Below are positions 56,427 through 63,945 of a DNA stretch of 64,000 nucleotides, piece by piece (the stretch's first letter is position 1; the number at the start of each line of letters is the position of its first letter). Where the stretch lies: assembly GCA_016841325.1 (NCBI GenBank), contig JAENZJ010000010.1:48023-112022 (forward strand). Reading direction: 5' to 3'. Source of the stretch: Thermincola carboxydiphila (GTDB lineage: Bacteria; Bacillota; Thermincolia; Thermincolales; UBA2595). The notes under the pieces were generated by a model that worked only from the letters and a program-made list of their open reading frames with translations, searched no databases and was not told the DNA's origin. The translations under genes were made by a program, and so were the position numbers.

Positions 56427-58700
56427 CTATAATGTTCTGGCTTCTACTCTGGCAATCATCAAAACCAGGGGAACCACCAGGTAATTCAGCATTATTGCTG
56501 CTGCAATAACCCCGGAGTCATTAAAGGCAAATGCCCCCAGGGCGCCAAAAAACATTCCCGCCATACCGGATACCATGTACCTGTTGTTCTCAGCAAGTAC
56601 GGCCAGTGAAGCCTGTTTCCTGACAGCTATGGCCAATCCCAACAAAAGCTGCAGGATAAGAATTAAACTAAATGGTGAATGTCTCAGCAGGTAAAAATTA
56701 GCCACCAGCTTTCTCTGCACCGTATACCAGAGAGCCGCGAGATCCCCCTGCAGGGCGTTGTCAATAGCACGGCCGATATGGGAGGATGACCCGGACAATA
56801 AGAAGTAGTTGACCAGCACCAGAACCGCCAGCCCGGTAATTAGGGCACCCAGGATAAGGATCACTGACCTGAGTGTCATCTTCCTGCCTGAGAACAGGTA
56901 CATACTGACTGCAAAACCAATCACTGCAGCCAGTGACCCTCCGGCATTGGTACCTACCCCGGGGGCGGCAAAAAACACCACCAGGCCGGCAAAACCTAAT
57001 CCGATAAGGGGGAAAACCCACCTGTGCTTCCGGGAATACAGCTCCAGCAAAACAGCCGCACCCAAAATAGAGGCCCCAATGACAACACCCATATACTCAT
57101 TGCCTATTCCATAAAAACGCCCTCCCACAATCAGGTCATAACCCAGGGCAGCCGCCTTCATCAGTCTGGCTCCCGTAAGTACATCAATTACACATGGCAG
57201 TACTGAGACCACAGACATGGCAAGAAACATTTTAAGATTGTGCCTGATGTGTGTCATTACATAGGTAATTAATACAAGCATGGCTGCAGACTGAAAAATA
57301 GCCAGCCATTTGTTTGCAGACCCGGTCAGGGGAACCAGCAAAATCGCCAGTGGGTACAAGAGTACCGCTGTAAGTAAAAACCTTGACCAGCGCTGACCGG
57401 CCAAAAAGCAAGTGATAACCTGGACAAGGGTCAGGAAATAAATTATCCATTGATACCGGACGAAGTAATATAATACCCCTGAGCGCTGAGACCAGTTCGC
57501 CACAAGCCATGACTGCACCTCGGCCACAGTTTCTGCCTGGCTGCCACGGACAATCCCGGTTACCGGCAGCCCAATTAAACCTTCGGGATTTTTCACGCCC
57601 AGGTGCGCTGCCACCGTTGCCGCAAGGTCAAAATTTGCCACCAGGGCCTCCTGTCTGGTGCTGGGTGAAACCAATACACTGCCCGGTTCCACCCCTCCGC
57701 CTGCAATGACCAGGGGGCTGAGGCGGATACCGTCACGAATAGCCTGGACATAAGGGAGTGGTGTCACAATCATTATCATGGTCTTTTCATCGACCCTGGG
57801 AAGCAGCCATCCGACAAACCGGTCAGCATTCTTTACCGCAATGTGCCGGTGACTGTCAATCATCCGCTTCATTTCCTGGAGATTACTGTCGTTGCTTCTT
57901 AAGGAGTCCCCTGTTTCCACAATAATCAAATCACTCTTATCCCAGACCCTCTCCAGTTCTGCCTTCAGTTTGTTATAATCTGTTGTCCAACCGTATGGCG
58001 AGAAACGGTCAGGCATCAGCAACTCCCTGGCCACATTCCCGTAATCCACACGCCCCAGGTCATCCATGGCAATGAGTACAGCAGGCCTATTGGCAGGACT
58101 GCCGGGCTCGGTATCACTGTTCCCGATAACAGCTGTTTTTAGCCCTGCCTGGTGCAGAATTTTCCCTAACTGACCGGGCACTGAGGCAATGTTTTTGTTC
58201 CGGTTGACCTTTAGTAACGCCGGGACAGTAACATTAAGGACTTCACTGCCGCCCGGCTCACTCCCGGTATTTCTGACATATACATCCACTGCCCGGGAAC
58301 CGTCAGGCAGTAACTCTTCCCTGTTATAGCTTTCCCCCGCAATCTGCGGCGCTGAAAACCTGTTGCCACCGCCGATGGAAACATAAGCACTGGCATCATT
58401 GTAATCCCCGCCGGTGTTTATTGTCATTAACCCCAGCCCGCCATGGGAAATAAGTTTGCTGATATTGGGATAACGGTCATCTGACAGGTCTGCAAGTGTT
58501 ATTCTGTTCAGGACCACCATTACCACCCTGGGCCTGTCATTCCCCGGAGCCGCAGCAGCACGGGCAGGCCGCCAGCCGGTAGCAGCAGTAAAAAATAATG
58601 ACAGCAAAAATGCCGCCAGAATTATCAGGGTCAGTGACTTCCTTAGCCGGAACAGTTTTTTTCTTTTTAAATAATGCCACAGAGAAAAAGTTGTTTCCAT
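56427..58700 (-). CDS. Membrane protein with alkaline-phosphatase-like extracytoplasmic domain
   Basis: This 757-residue protein has an N-terminal membrane segment or signal (about 24-45), an extracytoplasmic domain of about 340 residues, and then about ten membrane segments to the C-terminus. The domain has alkaline-phosphatase-superfamily features (RPRVVMVVLNRITLADL, YPNISKLISHGGLG, LIIVETGDSLR, VIAGGGVEPG), though the first metal-binding Asp of family members seems replaced by Asn. ATG at 58700 with AAGGA 7 nt upstream is preferred to the frame to 58769. A role in envelope polymer modification is inferred from fold, topology and the GT39-like neighbour. Confidence 0.6.
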   Translation of the reverse strand: METTFSLWHYLKRKKLFRLRKSLTLIILAAFLLSLFFTAATGWRPARAAAAPGNDRPRVVMVVLNRITLADLSDDRYPNISKLISHGGLGLMTINTGGDYNDASAYVSIGGGNRFSAPQIAGESYNREELLPDGSRAVDVYVRNTGSEPGGSEVLNVTVPALLKVNRNKNIASVPGQLGKILHQAGLKTAVIGNSDTEPGSPANRPAVLIAMDDLGRVDYGNVARELLMPDRFSPYGWTTDYNKLKAELERVWDKSDLIIVETGDSLRSNDSNLQEMKRMIDSHRHIAVKNADRFVGWLLPRVDEKTMIMIVTPLPYVQAIRDGIRLSPLVIAGGGVEPGSVLVSPSTRQEALVANFDLAATVAAHLGVKNPEGLIGLPVTGIVRGSQAETVAEVQSWLVANWSQRSGVLYYFVRYQWIIYFLTLVQVITCFLAGQRWSRFLLTAVLLYPLAILLVPLTGSANKWLAIFQSAAMLVLITYVMTHIRHNLKMFLAMSVVSVLPCVIDVLTGARLMKAAALGYDLIVGGRFYGIGNEYMGVVIGASILGAAVLLELYSRKHRWVFPLIGLGFAGLVVFFAAPGVGTNAGGSLAAVIGFAVSMYLFSGRKMTLRSVILILGALITGLAVLVLVNYFLLSGSSSHIGRAIDNALQGDLAALWYTVQRKLVANFYLLRHSPFSLILILQLLLGLAIAVRKQASLAVLAENNRYMVSGMAGMFFGALGAFAFNDSGVIAAAIMLNYLVVPLVLMIARVEARTL

Positions 58701-58851
58701 TTGAATTTCCTTGTTCTCCTTCTCAGCACAGATATGGCATATTATAACATCCTGCGGGAAAAGTTTCAAATGTAATTGGAAGTAAACTTCCTTTTGAAAT
58801 CATCCTCTGAAAGCAAAAGTGTCAGAGATATATAAGACATATCGTCAATAA

Positions 58852-58880
58852 TTGAATTTTGAAGAAATACATGGTATCAT
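58852..58880 (+). promoter_or_regulatory. Candidate sigma-A promoter of the solute-binding protein gene
   Basis: TTGAAT (58852-58857), 17-bp spacer, TATCAT (58875-58880), about 90 bp before the start codon in an AT-rich region. Confidence 0.5.
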
Positions 58881-58967
58881 AAGAAAATAATTACAGGAAT
58901 TTTTAGCAAACCACACTTAGGGCAGGCATGAACCCGCACACTCAAAATCCATAATTGGGGGTCAATA

Positions 58968-60344
58968 ATGAAAAAAACAGTCATTATAGTTTTATTTCTA
59001 TTTATAATTAGTTGGTTAACCGGCTGCCAGAACAATAACGGGCTTAATCCAAAAAAACCAGTTACCCTGACTATCTGGCATAATTACGGTGGTCAGATGA
59101 AAAATACAATGGATGAAATGATAGATGAATTTAATGATACCATTGGAGCAGAAAAAGGAATTATACTTAATGTAACCTCTATATCCGGTTCCACTACTCT
59201 TCATGAAAAGCTGAATATGGCGGCAAATGGAGATCCTGGCGCACCGAAGCTCCCCGACATTACAACTGCTTACCCCAAAACAGCACTTATTCTGGCTGAA
59301 AAAGAATTGCTTGCCAACATTGAAGATCAGTTTACTGCTGAAGAACTCTCAGCATATGTCCCCCGCTTTCTGGAAGAGGGAAGATTGCTTGACGGTAAGC
59401 TTTATGTATTCCCAACCGCAAAATCAACTGAAGTATTATTTGTAAATAAAACGATTTTTAACAGGTTTGCAAAAGATACTAATATCAGTTTAGATGATTT
59501 GCGCACCTTTGAAGGGATTACCAGGTCTGCAGCCCAATATTATGAATGGACTGACAATCAAACCCCCTCCATAAAAAACGATGGCAAAACGTTTTTTATG
59601 CCTGATTCCCTGTTTAATCTCACACAGGTAGGATATAAACAGCTGGGCGAAGATTTCTTAAAAAATAATCGGCTTAATTTTTCCTCACCTGCATTTGCCA
59701 AGGTGTGGGACATATATTATGAACCGGCTGTCCGGGGACAGATCGCCATTTTTGACGGATATGCCTCCGATCTCGTAAAAACAGGTGATATTGTCTGCGC
59801 GCTGGGCTCTTCAGCAGGAGTTCTGTTTTACCCCCCTGCTGTTACATATGCGGACAATACATCCGAACCGGCAGAATATGCCATATTACCTTATCCCGTC
59901 TTTGAGAACGGGAAAAAAATAGCCATCCAGCGCGGCAGCGGCATGGTTGTTACCAAATCAACAAAAGAAAAGGAATTTGCAGCAGGTATATTCCTTAAAT
60001 GGTTTACCCACCCTGAACAAAACCTGCGCTTTGTTTCTTCTACCGGCTATATTCCTGTTACCAGAGAAGCCTTTGGAGAGACAATGTTAAATGAAGCTGC
60101 AAATATTTCCAATAAAAATATACAAAAGCTTTTTAGCACTGCATCTGAAATGCTGGAAGAATATGATTTTTACATTCAACCGGTATTCGCGAATCTGGAC
60201 GATCTTGAGCAGGAATATGAAAGCAAACTGAAAAAAACTGCTATTGAGTCAAGAAATCATTACCTGAAGAATTTGAAAAATGCAGATGCCGAAACAGCTT
60301 TCAAAAAGGCATCCCAGGGAGCCTTTAAGGAATTTACAAAATAA
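58968..60344 (+). CDS. Extracellular solute-binding lipoprotein (ABC-type, family 1)
   Basis: A 458-residue protein with a signal peptide and lipobox WLTGC (Cys near residue 20). The mature part has the family-1 binding protein pattern: VTLTIWHNYGG, LPDITTAYPKTALILAEKELLANIEDQF, and a late AAGIFLKWFTHPEQNLRFVSSTGYIPVTREAF. Such proteins usually bind sugars or other small solutes for an ABC importer, but no permease or ATPase gene is adjacent. The next gene, 76 bp downstream, encodes a membrane-anchored LuxR-type regulator, so it may present ligand to that sensor. The gene is more AT-rich than the backbone, suggesting transfer. Confidence 0.85.
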   Translation: MKKTVIIVLFLFIISWLTGCQNNNGLNPKKPVTLTIWHNYGGQMKNTMDEMIDEFNDTIGAEKGIILNVTSISGSTTLHEKLNMAANGDPGAPKLPDITTAYPKTALILAEKELLANIEDQFTAEELSAYVPRFLEEGRLLDGKLYVFPTAKSTEVLFVNKTIFNRFAKDTNISLDDLRTFEGITRSAAQYYEWTDNQTPSIKNDGKTFFMPDSLFNLTQVGYKQLGEDFLKNNRLNFSSPAFAKVWDIYYEPAVRGQIAIFDGYASDLVKTGDIVCALGSSAGVLFYPPAVTYADNTSEPAEYAILPYPVFENGKKIAIQRGSGMVVTKSTKEKEFAAGIFLKWFTHPEQNLRFVSSTGYIPVTREAFGETMLNEAANISNKNIQKLFSTASEMLEEYDFYIQPVFANLDDLEQEYESKLKKTAIESRNHYLKNLKNADAETAFKKASQGAFKEFTK

Positions 60345-60420
60345 AGTCTTGTTCCTGTCCCTATGAAGGTCATTTTTGACTTTTCCTGTTTCCGGCCTCC
60401 TTTCTCCCTATGGTAAGGGT

Positions 60421-62064
60421 GTGAGTAAATTGATTAATATAAGCTTAATTAAACAGCTAAAACAGGAGTGGAAAGAAACAGGCGCATCAGGACTTTCTAT
60501 GCGCCTGAGACTCTTTCTTTTTTTAGTTGTTCTGGTGGTTACCATGGTTCTTGGAATTGTTGTTATTCTTTTACTCACCGGAACGTTTACAGCCGGGTTA
60601 ACTGAAAGTGAAAAACTTGTTAAACAGGAGCTTATCCATAGCTCCCGGAATGTTTCACAGCAATATGGCCAGCTATCAGTGCAAGCGGTACAATTTGCCC
60701 AGGATTTGTCATCAAGTATGGAAAAGAGGTTGGAGGAAAAAGGACTTAAGACAACTGATTTACAGAGCCACCCGGAGATATTGGAGGATTTGCTTGCCAG
60801 TGAATACGAACGTGCCCTGTTTGCGTTACAAAGGTCTAAAAGCAGCGGCGTATTTGTAATATTGAATGCTACTGTTAATCAAAGATTAGAAAACGCTGAA
60901 AACTCAAAAAGCGGCCTTTTTGTGAAGAACATGGAGCCCAATATCTTAAGTTCATCCTCTCCCACAATCGTTCTGTTACGGGGATTTCCCGGTATTGCCC
61001 GTAATAATTCCATACCCCTGCATGCTCAGTGGAGTATGGAGTTTGACATAAGCAATGCTTCTTATTACAAACTTCCAATTGAACAGGCATCTCTGCAAAC
61101 ACTTCCGCTGTCACGGCTTTACTATTGGAGCCCGGCAACCATTCTTCCGGGCACAAGTGAGAAAGCCACGCTTGTTTCAGTACCACTGATTGACTCAAAG
61201 GGACATATATTTGGGGTTAGTGGATTTGAAGTAAGTGCTATGCTTTTTAAGTTGGCACAAATGCCGGATAACAGTGCATATTCTCGTATCTTTGCCATGT
61301 TTGCACCAATTTCCGGAGATGTTATCAATACTTCCGGGGCGATGGTTTCTGGTGGCTTTACCGCACGAAACAGCTTCTCAAATGATCAATTGCTCCACAT
61401 TCAGTCAGACCCCAAATCCTTTTCTTCATATAGTGACGAAAGCGGCGGCTCTTTTATCGGATTTCACCAACCTGTTGAACTATATCCCAGGGATTCTGCC
61501 TTTTTTGGTGAAAAATGGGTGGTGGCTGTGATGGTGCCTGAAGAGGACGTAAAAGGTTCATTAGCCAATTTTAATTTAAGGTTTGCTTTTATGCTGACTT
61601 TATTGGTGTTACTGGGAATCCTTGCTTCTTTTTACTTGAGCCGGAGTTACACACACCCCATTACCGAAGGCCTGAACATGATTAAGTCAAATAACCTGAG
61701 TGAAGCCGCAAAAACCAAAATTGTGGAGATAGATGAATTGATTGGGTACCTCCTTTTGAAAAATGAGGAATCAGGCAAAACAGGCGAAGAAGAACAGCAC
61801 TCCGAAATCTTAAATGAATTTATTAAAAACATAAGGACTCTGTCTCTGGCTGAACGCTCAGTTTTTAACCTCTATGCCCAACAATACGCCGCCAAAGAAA
61901 TTGCCGGAATACTGTGCCTCAGTATTAATACGATAAAAACACATACCAGGCGCATCTATTCAAAACTTAATGTTTCCTCCAGAGAAGAATTGTTGCTATA
62001 CATAGAAATGTTAAAAGAGGCTGGCAAAGATTTCCCATCAAAAGATGATATCCTTCCAAAATAA
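60421..62064 (+). CDS. Membrane-anchored one-component regulator with LuxR-type HTH
   Basis: After a short basic cytoplasmic start come a transmembrane segment (about 30-53), a ~335-residue extracytoplasmic sensor, and a second transmembrane segment (about 385-407). A HAMP-like stretch (RSYTHPITEGLNMI) follows, then a charged linker and a LuxR/GerE HTH (about 472-530: LSLAERSVFNLYAQQYAAKE, LSINTIKTHTRRIYSKLNV). The sensor region GHIFGVSGFEVSA resembles a dCache distal motif. No receiver domain is present, so signal would pass directly from outside to DNA. Start is uncertain (TTG 60376, GTG 60421 or TTG 60430). Confidence 0.8.
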   Translation: MSKLINISLIKQLKQEWKETGASGLSMRLRLFLFLVVLVVTMVLGIVVILLLTGTFTAGLTESEKLVKQELIHSSRNVSQQYGQLSVQAVQFAQDLSSSMEKRLEEKGLKTTDLQSHPEILEDLLASEYERALFALQRSKSSGVFVILNATVNQRLENAENSKSGLFVKNMEPNILSSSSPTIVLLRGFPGIARNNSIPLHAQWSMEFDISNASYYKLPIEQASLQTLPLSRLYYWSPATILPGTSEKATLVSVPLIDSKGHIFGVSGFEVSAMLFKLAQMPDNSAYSRIFAMFAPISGDVINTSGAMVSGGFTARNSFSNDQLLHIQSDPKSFSSYSDESGGSFIGFHQPVELYPRDSAFFGEKWVVAVMVPEEDVKGSLANFNLRFAFMLTLLVLLGILASFYLSRSYTHPITEGLNMIKSNNLSEAAKTKIVEIDELIGYLLLKNEESGKTGEEEQHSEILNEFIKNIRTLSLAERSVFNLYAQQYAAKEIAGILCLSINTIKTHTRRIYSKLNVSSREELLLYIEMLKEAGKDFPSKDDILPK

Positions 62065-62192
62065 CAAAAGTTTCTATCGAAACTTGAACAAAAGTTTCTA
62101 TCGAAACTTTAAGGAAACTTTTGTTGATATCCGGAAATTATACTTTGAGGTTATCCACAATTTTACCTCAAAGTATAATTTCCTAAATATTA
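62063..62192 (+). repeat. Dispersed structured repeat, copy 2, with a tandem 24-bp duplication at its left end
   Basis: The 106-bp unit at 62087-62192 matches copy 1 (37388-37493). Its 19-bp inverted repeat (62133-62151 with 62165-62183) is perfect. The left part has AAAGTTTC-TATC-GAAACTTT, which competes with a 12-bp pairing AACAAAAGTTTC / GAAACTTTTGTT. The first 24 bp occur twice in tandem (62063 and 62087). The right end abuts the tRNA-Leu terminator T tract. Confidence 0.88.
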
Positions 62193-62193
62193 A

Positions 62194-62218
62194 GAAAAAA
62201 AGGCCCTTTGGGCCTTTA
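62194..62218 (-). terminator. Rho-independent terminator after tRNA-Leu
   Basis: AAAGGCCC / GGGCCTTT stem with a 3-nt loop, followed on the minus strand by TTTTTCTTAA. Confidence 0.85.
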
Positions 62219-62224
62219 TGTACT

Positions 62225-62309
62225 TGGTGCGGATGAAGGGACTTGAACCCCCACGGTGTTACCCGCCAGATCCTAAGTCTGGTGCGTCTGCCAATTCCGC
62301 CACATCCGC
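62225..62309 (-). tRNA. tRNA-Leu(UAG)
   Basis: Minus strand, 85 nt with CCA. The acceptor is GCGGATG/CATCCGC, the D arm GTGGCGGAATTGGCAGACGC is leucine-type, the anticodon TAG lies in ACTTAGGAT, and a long variable arm (CGGGTAACACCGTG) confirms a class II tRNA. Confidence 0.97.
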
Positions 62310-62437
62310 TTAAAATATTGTTTTCAGTGCATACATGATTCTAACACAGGCTCATCCGGGTTGTCAACCGCTCAAATACCCGGATTTTCACTATTTCAAC
62401 CCTAAAAATTAATTTGAAAAAATATACTCAGGAACTG

Positions 62438-62466
62438 TTGACAAACAATTCCTCATGTGTTATTTT
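62438..62466 (+). promoter_or_regulatory. Sigma-A promoter upstream of the AtpI-like gene
   Basis: Perfect TTGACA (62438-62443), 17-bp spacer, TATTTT (62461-62466), with TATAAT overlapping just downstream (62466-62471). Confidence 0.65.
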
Positions 62467-62471
62467 ATAAT

Positions 62472-62483
62472 TGTACTAGTACA
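62472..62483. promoter_or_regulatory. 12-bp palindrome at the transcription start region (operator candidate)
   Basis: TGTACTAGTACA is a perfect palindrome placed directly after the -10 region, where a repressor could block initiation. Confidence 0.4.
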
Positions 62484-62689
62484 TTAGGACAATGCAAGAG
62501 ACCCAAGGGCGCCTTTACCGGTATGACACTATTCCAACTGTTCCGGTGGCCCGGGCACAAATGCCCGTATATCCTATAGGCCTCCGAGCCTTCGATGTGA
62601 GATAGGGAGCTGCTGGGACATCTGCAGCCAAAAGAAGAACACCAGCACAGCACATTGCCAAAAACCGAATTCTAAAAGGAGGAGGTCAT

Positions 62690-63285
62690 ATGGGGCAGCA
62701 GATGTAAGTTCTTCAAAGGTTCAAAGGAAGATTGCCCTTTGCAGCCTGGTTCCCGTCCTTGCAGCAAGCCTGATATCATATCTGGGATATACAGCAGACC
62801 TTGCTCTGGGAGTAATATTCGGTTACAGCCTGATAGTACTTAATTACCAGGTCCTGTCTAAGCTGCTGTACTTAATGTTCCGGTTTGCCTCCACGGATTT
62901 TGCCAGGGTATTCGGATTCGTACTGTACCATTTTCGGTTCTGGATAGTCGTAGCCGTATTGTTTATAGTGATTCCCAAATCCGATTTGGATTTTGTAATC
63001 GGAACATTTGCCGGAATTTTAATTCCCAAGATGGTCATGGGATACTTTGTGGCAGCCAACCAGGAACAGGAATGGTGGCTCAACAAGACATCAACTGAAC
63101 AACGACCGCTGAATATTACACAAAAAAGACAACTGAATATGGAAGAAAAACCAAAACTGAATAACGCCCGCCCGCAAAAACTGAATAGCGCTGGCCCGGC
63201 AAACCGAGACACTGCCGGTCAGGCACAACCCCATTGCATCTATTTCAGGGCATACCAAGAGTCTGAACCTGAAATTAAAAACTAA
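62690..63285 (+). CDS. AtpI-like (ATP synthase subunit I family) membrane protein with an apparent 1-base shift at its start
   Basis: The body of the frame (62701-63285) encodes four hydrophobic segments in the AtpI pattern (KVQRKIALCSLVPVLAASLI, ALGVIFGYSLIVLNYQVLS, RFWIVVAVLFIVI, FVIGTFAGILIPKMVMGYF) and a polar C-terminal tail of about 75 residues. AGGAGGAGG at 62677-62685 leads to an ATG at 62690, but that ATG is one frame off and meets TAA after five codons. One more G in the GGGG run (62692-62695) would give M-G-A-A-D-V-S-S-S-K joined to the body. The first in-frame ATG is at 62875, inside the second helix pair. No other atp genes are adjacent. Confidence 0.65.
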
Positions 63286-63303
63286 ACCCGACAGATGATA
63301 AGC

Positions 63304-63343
63304 GTACGGAAGCAGCTCCCCAGGAGCTGTTTCCGTACTTTCC
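63304..63343 (+). terminator. Rho-independent terminator after the AtpI-like gene
   Basis: A 16-bp stem with one G-T pair (63304-63319 with 63323-63338, GTACGGAA ends) followed by a short T run. Confidence 0.75.
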
Positions 63344-63388
63344 CGTGGATACTCTTATTAATGTGGATCTTCTTATTAATCGGGAAAG

Positions 63389-63427
63389 CAAAAAAGGAGA
63401 GTCCCTTGTATTATTTGGGGACACTCC
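63389..63427 (-). terminator. Terminator of the tRNA cluster
   Basis: GGAGTGTCCC / GGGACTCTCC stem on the minus strand (63417-63427 with 63396-63405), then TTTTTTGC. It follows tRNA-Lys. Confidence 0.8.
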
Positions 63428-63441
63428 GCTTTAATTCTTAA

Positions 63442-63517
63442 TGGTGAGCCATGCTGGACTCGAACCAGCGACACCCTGATTAAAAGTCAGGTGCTCTACC
63501 AACTGAGCTAATGGCTC
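63442..63517 (-). tRNA. tRNA-Lys(UUU)
   Basis: Minus strand, 76 nt with CCA. The acceptor is GAGCCAT/ATGGCTC, the D arm TAGCTCAGTTGGTAGAGC, the anticodon TTT in ACTTTTAAT, and the T-loop GGTTCGAGTCC. Confidence 0.97.
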
Positions 63518-63521
63518 AAAA

Positions 63522-63597
63522 TGGCTGGGGCGGCAGGACTCGAACCTACGCATGGCGGAGTCAAAGTCCGCTGCCTTACCAACTTGGCTACGCCCCA
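63522..63597 (-). tRNA. tRNA-Gln(UUG)
   Basis: Minus strand, 76 nt with CCA. The acceptor is TGGGGCG/CGCCCCA, the D arm AGCCAAGTTGGTAAGGC is glutamine-type, the anticodon TTG lies in ACTTTGACT, and the T-loop is GGTTCGAGTCC. Confidence 0.97.
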
Positions 63598-63608
63598 ACT
63601 ATATAGGT

Positions 63609-63741
63609 ATTACAACTATTTAGGTATTCAGGAGTCAGGAGTCAGAATTCAGAATGCCCCAAGAATATGCTTCCAGCAATTTTAACCTTGTTCTAACTCC
63701 TGACTTCTGACTACTGACTCCTTGCTACTAATAGTTACAAT
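63609..63741. repeat. Imperfect inverted repeat between tRNA-Gln and tRNA-His
   Basis: The left arm (63611-63656) has repeated GGAGTCAG units and GAATTCAGAA. The right arm (63691-63741) has TTCTAACTCCTGACTTCTGA and later AATAGTTACAA, roughly the reverse complement. A ~35-bp unpaired centre remains. There is no coding sequence. Its size and layout resemble a small non-autonomous element or a degenerate hairpin repeat. Confidence 0.6.
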
Positions 63742-63748
63742 TTTTTTA

Positions 63749-63825
63749 TGGGGTGGCTGATGGGATTCGAACCCACGAATGCAGGAGCCACAATCCTGTG
63801 TCTTAACCGCTTGACTACAGCCACC
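63749..63825 (-). tRNA. tRNA-His(GUG)
   Basis: Minus strand with CCA. The acceptor is GTGGCTG/CAGCCAC with the extra G-1 opposite C73 that marks tRNA-His, the anticodon GTG lies in ATTGTGGCT, and the T-loop is GGTTCGAATCC. Confidence 0.97.
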
Positions 63826-63860
63826 ATGAAAATAAATTTTAGTATTTATTTGCTTACTAA

Positions 63861-63936
63861 TGGCGCGCCTAGGAGGATTCGAACCTCCGGCACACGGATT
63901 AGAAGTCCGTTGCTCTATCCACTGAGCTATAGGCGC
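63861..63936 (-). tRNA. tRNA-Arg(UCU)
   Basis: Minus strand, 76 nt with CCA. The acceptor is GCGCCTA/TAGGCGC, the anticodon TCT lies in ACTTCTAAT, and the T-loop is GGTTCGAATCC. Confidence 0.97.
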
Positions 63937-63945
63937 TCAAATAAA

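Larger units (their letters stand above)
62310..62689 (+). other. Intergenic region with promoter and structured leader of the AtpI-like gene
   Basis: The first ~125 bp are AT-rich and featureless. Promoter elements lie at 62438-62466. A GC-richer 200-nt leader follows (62472-62680). It begins with a 12-bp palindrome and can form GGGCA-CAAA-TGCCC (62553-62566), GCTGC/GCAGC (62609-62628) and a closing pair CAATG (62490-62494) with CATTG (62653-62657). No coding sequence is seen. The class of RNA was not recognised. Confidence 0.45.

Noticed and set aside
62472..62680. 6S RNA as identity of the structured region before the AtpI-like gene
   Set aside because: The ends can pair, but the interior forms several separate hairpins and not one long rod with a central bulge.
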